Assembly (NCBI RefSeq): GCF_000024765.1
Contig: NC_013422.1
Span: 2,518,887 to 2,582,886, forward strand
Source of the DNA: Halothiobacillus neapolitanus c2
Lineage (GTDB): Bacteria > Pseudomonadota > Gammaproteobacteria > Halothiobacillales > Halothiobacillaceae
Length of the DNA stretch: 64,000 bases
Direction of reading: 5' to 3'
Shown: positions 61,192-64,000 of the stretch, one piece after another
Position numbering within the stretch: position 1 is the first letter of the stretch
Layout of the letters: every line of letters begins with the position of its first letter
Position numbers and translations under genes: made by a program
Notes under the pieces: model-generated
Databases searched by the model: none
Seen by the model: the letters and a program-made list of their open reading frames with translations, nothing else
What the model was told of the DNA's origin: nothing

Positions 61192-62904
61192 TTACTCGGA
61201 CTTGATCAGTGCCATCTGCTTCTCGATTTTCCGCGTGATCATGTACTGCTGCGCAATGGAGAGCAGATTGTTCACGAACCAGTACAGAACCAAACCTGCC
61301 GGGAAGAACGAGAAGAAGATGGTAAAGATGACCGGCAACCAGGCAAAGATTTTCTGTTGCATTGGGTCAACCGGCGCCGGGTTGAGTTTCTGCTGGATGA
61401 ACATGGAAATACCCATGAGCAACGGCAGCACGAAATACGGATCCTTCTGCGACAGGTCATGGATCCACAAAATCCACGGCGCTTGGCGCAATTCAACCGA
61501 TTCGGCCAATACCCAATACAGAGAAATAAAGACCGGAATTTGAATCACAATGGGCAGACAGCCACCCAAGGGATTAATTTTCTCCCGCTGGTAAAGCTTC
61601 ATCATTTCCTGGGAAAGCTTTTGTCTGTCCTCGCCGAATTTTTCCTTGAGCGCCTTCATCTTCGGTGTGACGGCACGCATTTTCGCCATGGAGCGATAAC
61701 TGATGGCCGAAGGCCAGAGGAAGAAGAGTTTAATGACCAGCGTCACCAGCACGATCGACCAGCCCCAGTTGCCAACCCATTCATGGAAGTGCTTGAGCAG
61801 CCAGAAGATCGGATCGGCGATGACGGTGAAAATACCGAAATCGATAGTAAGGTTCAGGCCTTGTGCGAGCGGCGCAAGATTGGCCTGGATTTTCGGACCG
61901 ACATAAAGCGTGGATGACAATTCACCCGAGCCCCCAGCCGGAATAGTCGTGACCGGGGAACTCATGCCGATGGTGTACAGGGTCTGATTGTTCTTGTCCG
62001 ACACGAGCGTGTAGAAATGGTTGACCTGTTGGCGATCGCTCGGTACCCAGGCACTCATGAAGTAGTGTTGGATAATAGCCACCCAGCCACTGCTCAAATC
62101 CTTCGAAAGCTTGGTTTTCAGCATTTCCTCGAACGGAATCTTTTCATAGGCCAAACGATCTTTCGTGCCGGGTACATCACCCGCGTAAACCGTGCCGGTA
62201 TAGGTGTGAACCAGCTGCGTGCCCGGCGTGGTACCCAGCCGCGTCAATTGACGATATTGGCTGGCCGCCCAGGGGGATTGGCTGGTGTTGTCGATCTTGT
62301 ATTCGACCTGAACGGTGTAATCACCACGTTTTATGATGATCAACTTGGTGATCTTGATGCCGTCCTTTTCCCAGGTAAGTGGAATGCGTAACTCATTTTC
62401 ACCTGGCGTCAGCGTGTATTCCATTTGCGGGGCAGTGTATTGGGCGTAGTGGTCCGGCGCCGGTGCGCCTTTCTCTCCGATCAAGCCCGATTGCGCGACA
62501 TAAACGAAGCCGTTACTGTCCGTCAGCAATCGAACGGGGTCGGCCTTGTCCTGTTCTTGAGGATATTTGAGCAGATCGGCTTCATCGATCACCCCGCCTT
62601 GCAGGCTGATTTTCAGAGCCAGTACATCTGTTTTGACAGTAATGGTTTGCGCGGCTTTAGAAGTCGGTTTGGCTGCCGAGCCACCGGGTACGGCGCTTTG
62701 GTCCTGGCCACTGGCAGAGGGCGCTGAGGTTGCCGGTATGTCTTTGGCTGCTGTGGGTTGTGCCGGACTATCTGGACTAGCCGCGTTTTGCAGGGTGGCC
62801 GCCGTCTGTTGGGCTGATTGCGATTGGTCATGCGTCCAGGCTTGCCAGAGCGATATCAAAACAAAACCAAGAGCAACAACCAGAATTAGGCGGCGATTAT
62901 CCAT
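61192..62904 (-). CDS. yidC: Membrane protein insertase YidC
   Basis: 570 aa. The N-terminal anchor (RLILVVALGFVLISLWQAW) precedes a Gln/Ala/Pro-rich linker, a periplasmic beta-supersandwich domain and five C-terminal helices. The conserved segments are WGWSIVLVTLVIKLFFLWPS, INPLGGCLPIVIQIPVFISLYWVL and FFPAGLVLYWFVNNLLSI. Works alone or with SecYEG. Gene order yidD-yidC-mnmE is standard. Confidence 0.97.
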   Translation of the reverse strand: MDNRRLILVVALGFVLISLWQAWTHDQSQSAQQTAATLQNAASPDSPAQPTAAKDIPATSAPSASGQDQSAVPGGSAAKPTSKAAQTITVKTDVLALKISLQGGVIDEADLLKYPQEQDKADPVRLLTDSNGFVYVAQSGLIGEKGAPAPDHYAQYTAPQMEYTLTPGENELRIPLTWEKDGIKITKLIIIKRGDYTVQVEYKIDNTSQSPWAASQYRQLTRLGTTPGTQLVHTYTGTVYAGDVPGTKDRLAYEKIPFEEMLKTKLSKDLSSGWVAIIQHYFMSAWVPSDRQQVNHFYTLVSDKNNQTLYTIGMSSPVTTIPAGGSGELSSTLYVGPKIQANLAPLAQGLNLTIDFGIFTVIADPIFWLLKHFHEWVGNWGWSIVLVTLVIKLFFLWPSAISYRSMAKMRAVTPKMKALKEKFGEDRQKLSQEMMKLYQREKINPLGGCLPIVIQIPVFISLYWVLAESVELRQAPWILWIHDLSQKDPYFVLPLLMGISMFIQQKLNPAPVDPMQQKIFAWLPVIFTIFFSFFPAGLVLYWFVNNLLSIAQQYMITRKIEKQMALIKSE

Positions 62905-62917
62905 CTTTAAGACTCAA

Positions 62918-63328
62918 TCAATTAGGTGGGTTAGTAACGTTATGCCCTGGATTTTGCCCCAGGTTCTTTTTACCTTGGGGCGCGCAATGATCCGCGACAG
63001 CCGGGGAGTGATCGACAGACGAAACCGTCGGCGGTTCCTTGTCAGGATCAGGTGTGACGTAGTTTACAGGATGATCGTGACATCTGCGTGGCGAGCTGGT
63101 CACTGTTCCGGATTTGCTTTCGGGCACGGGATCGTATCCGCCTTCGCAAAAGGGATTGCAGCGCCCGATGCGCCTTAACGCCATCCAGCCGCCCTTAAGG
63201 GCACCATGTTTTTGAATCGCTTCGATCGCATAGTGTGAGCAGGTAGGCTCGAATCGGCAGCTCGGCGGCAAAAACGGGCTGATGAAAATCTGATAAAACC
63301 GGACCAGTCGAATCAGGAGCCAACGCAT
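62918..63328 (-). CDS. yidD: Membrane protein insertion efficiency factor YidD, with long tail
   Basis: 136 aa. Residues 1-72 are the whole family domain: [35 protein letters not shown] and [18 protein letters not shown]. Residues about 73-136 form a Pro/Asp/His-rich tail not usual in the family (typically 70-85 aa in total). The ATG at 63328 has AAGGTGG upstream and overlaps rnpA by 16 bp. Confidence 0.92.
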   Translation of the reverse strand: MRWLLIRLVRFYQIFISPFLPPSCRFEPTCSHYAIEAIQKHGALKGGWMALRRIGRCNPFCEGGYDPVPESKSGTVTSSPRRCHDHPVNYVTPDPDKEPPTVSSVDHSPAVADHCAPQGKKNLGQNPGHNVTNPPN

Positions 63329-63684
63329 CGCGCGGCCACCTTTTCGAATAGCTGTTTCATCATGATCTGTAATTCGGGATTGGACACTTTTTCGATACCG
63401 GCTTTGGCCATGATGACGCAATCAAATGATGGCCATTGGGCTTGATGACGACGAAAATGGTCACGAGCGATTCGTTTGACCCGGTTACGTTCGTGTGCCA
63501 AACGTGTTTGACGCTTGGCAATGGCCAGACCTAACCGTGGGTTAGCACCTTGGTTCGGGGTAACCACTGCCATCAGCAGTTCGCAATGAACGCGCTTACC
63601 GGATGTTAGCGTTCGCTTGTACTCGTCAGGGCGACGCAAGCGAACATCAACAGGAAAACCAAACCGTTTTGGCGAGGCCATCAT
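63313..63684 (-). CDS. rnpA: Ribonuclease P protein component
   Basis: 123 aa. The RNR motif is in [15 protein letters not shown], with [14 protein letters not shown] before it. It binds the RNase P RNA and aids 5' tRNA processing. Two adjacent ATG codons begin the gene and no ribosome site is evident; a palindrome lies just upstream. It overlaps yidD. Confidence 0.95.
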   Translation of the reverse strand: MMASPKRFGFPVDVRLRRPDEYKRTLTSGKRVHCELLMAVVTPNQGANPRLGLAIAKRQTRLAHERNRVKRIARDHFRRHQAQWPSFDCVIMAKAGIEKVSNPELQIMMKQLFEKVAARCVGS

Positions 63685-63691
63685 GGTTCGG

Positions 63692-63712
63692 TTAATCGAA
63701 ATTTTCGATTAA
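63692..63712 (-). other. Perfect palindrome between rpmH and rnpA
   Basis: TTAATCGA (63692-63699) and TCGATTAA (63705-63712) are exact complements; the repeat includes the rpmH stop codon and lies 8 bp before the rnpA ATG. It occupies the place where a ribosome site would be expected. Confidence 0.5.
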
Positions 63713-63843
63713 ACGGCTAAACGCTTACGGCCTTTGGCGCGACGGGCGTTGATGACCGCACGGCCACCACGGGTAGCCATTCGAGCACGGAAACCGTGTG
63801 TGCGGGCACGATGAATAATACTGGGCTGGTATGTTCTTTTCAT
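63709..63843 (-). CDS. rpmH: 50S ribosomal protein L34
   Basis: 44 aa: [18 protein letters not shown], then [20 protein letters not shown] and RKRLAV, a full-length L34. First gene of the rpmH-rnpA-yidD-yidC-mnmE block, with its own promoter. In most gammaproteobacteria dnaA lies just beyond on the other side, so oriC is probably close to the right edge. Confidence 0.98.
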   Translation of the reverse strand: MKRTYQPSIIHRARTHGFRARMATRGGRAVINARRAKGRKRLAV

Positions 63844-63969
63844 GGCGAAAATTCCTGTAAATTTATCTGCTTGTGTGGCGCGGGACCATTTTCATCCCCG
63901 TTTGTCGGCGAAGACTCAGCCACGCGACGCAACCTGCTCGAGAAAGCAACACAAGCCAAAAGGCCGAGC

Positions 63970-63998
63970 ATTAAACTGAAAAAATGCTGTGTTGTCAA
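63970..63998 (-). promoter_or_regulatory. Sigma-70 promoter of rpmH
   Basis: On the minus strand TTGACA (63998-63993) and TTTAAT (63975-63970) are spaced 17 bp, a perfect -35 and a 5/6 -10. The leader to rpmH would be about 120 nt. No further gene is seen between 63844 and 64000. Confidence 0.8.
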
Positions 63999-64000
63999 TT

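Overview
The window looks like a gammaproteobacterial chromosome segment ending beside the replication-origin block: the right edge carries mnmE-yidC-yidD-rnpA-rpmH in the usual order, and the left edge carries the usual envC-ctpA pair. Housekeeping families (zapE, sdhE, ubiK, comM, cmoAB, mnmH-selD) are of gammaproteobacterial type. Three small DUF2173-like proteins beside a caa3-type oxidase hint at a respiratory, possibly sulfur-oxidising lineage; that is inference and the species is not identified.

Layout. 1-3.1 kb: an envC-like gene broken by a frameshift, ctpA, and a DJ-1/PfpI gene. 3.3-5.7 kb (minus): torF-like porin, glnK, amtB. 6.1-11.6 kb (minus): sdhCDAB-sdhE-zapE behind a GntR/UTRA regulator. 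11.7-16 kb: a PuuR-like XRE-cupin regulator divergent from a beta-alanine transaminase and an acylating semialdehyde dehydrogenase, then an FUSC protein. 16.1-29.9 kb (minus): eleven collinear genes for putrescine uptake and degradation (puuD-puuA-spuC-potFGHI-gabD-puuC-gabT-glnT-like), divergent from a MocR-type regulator. 31.6-33.9 kb (minus): speB-puuB. 34.3-36.9 kb: an unassigned class III aminotransferase and an MFS permease. 37.1-40.6 kb: dadA-dadX-ridA with a divergent Lrp-type regulator. 40.7-44.4 kb: an esterase/phytase-like lipoprotein, ubiK, a palindromic repeat and comM. 44.4-48.3 kb (minus): selD-mnmH-cmoA-cmoB, wobble-uridine modification. 48.7-57.8 kb (minus): a caa3-type cytochrome oxidase with its heme and copper assembly factors. 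58.6-59.7 kb (plus): three tandem DUF2173-like genes. 59.8-64 kb (minus): mnmE, yidC, yidD, rnpA, rpmH.

How it fits together. PotFGHI imports putrescine and SpeB makes it from agmatine. PuuA-PuuB-PuuC-PuuD (glutamylated route) or SpuC (direct transamination) lead toward GABA, GabT and GabD give succinate, and SdhCDAB oxidises succinate. The aminotransferases SpuC and BauA are expected to use pyruvate and release L-alanine; DadX and DadA would return it to pyruvate. The beta-alanine pair could take the aminopropyl part of spermidine. The 8-40 kb region therefore reads as a polyamine/amine-nitrogen island, with an ammonium sensor-transporter pair nearby.

The least explained items are a chain of seven hairpins in front of the orphan aminotransferase (33989-34280), the DUF2173-like trio facing the oxidase operon, a second glutamine-synthetase-fold ligase at the end of the putrescine cluster, and an oxidase cluster with no visible subunit III gene.
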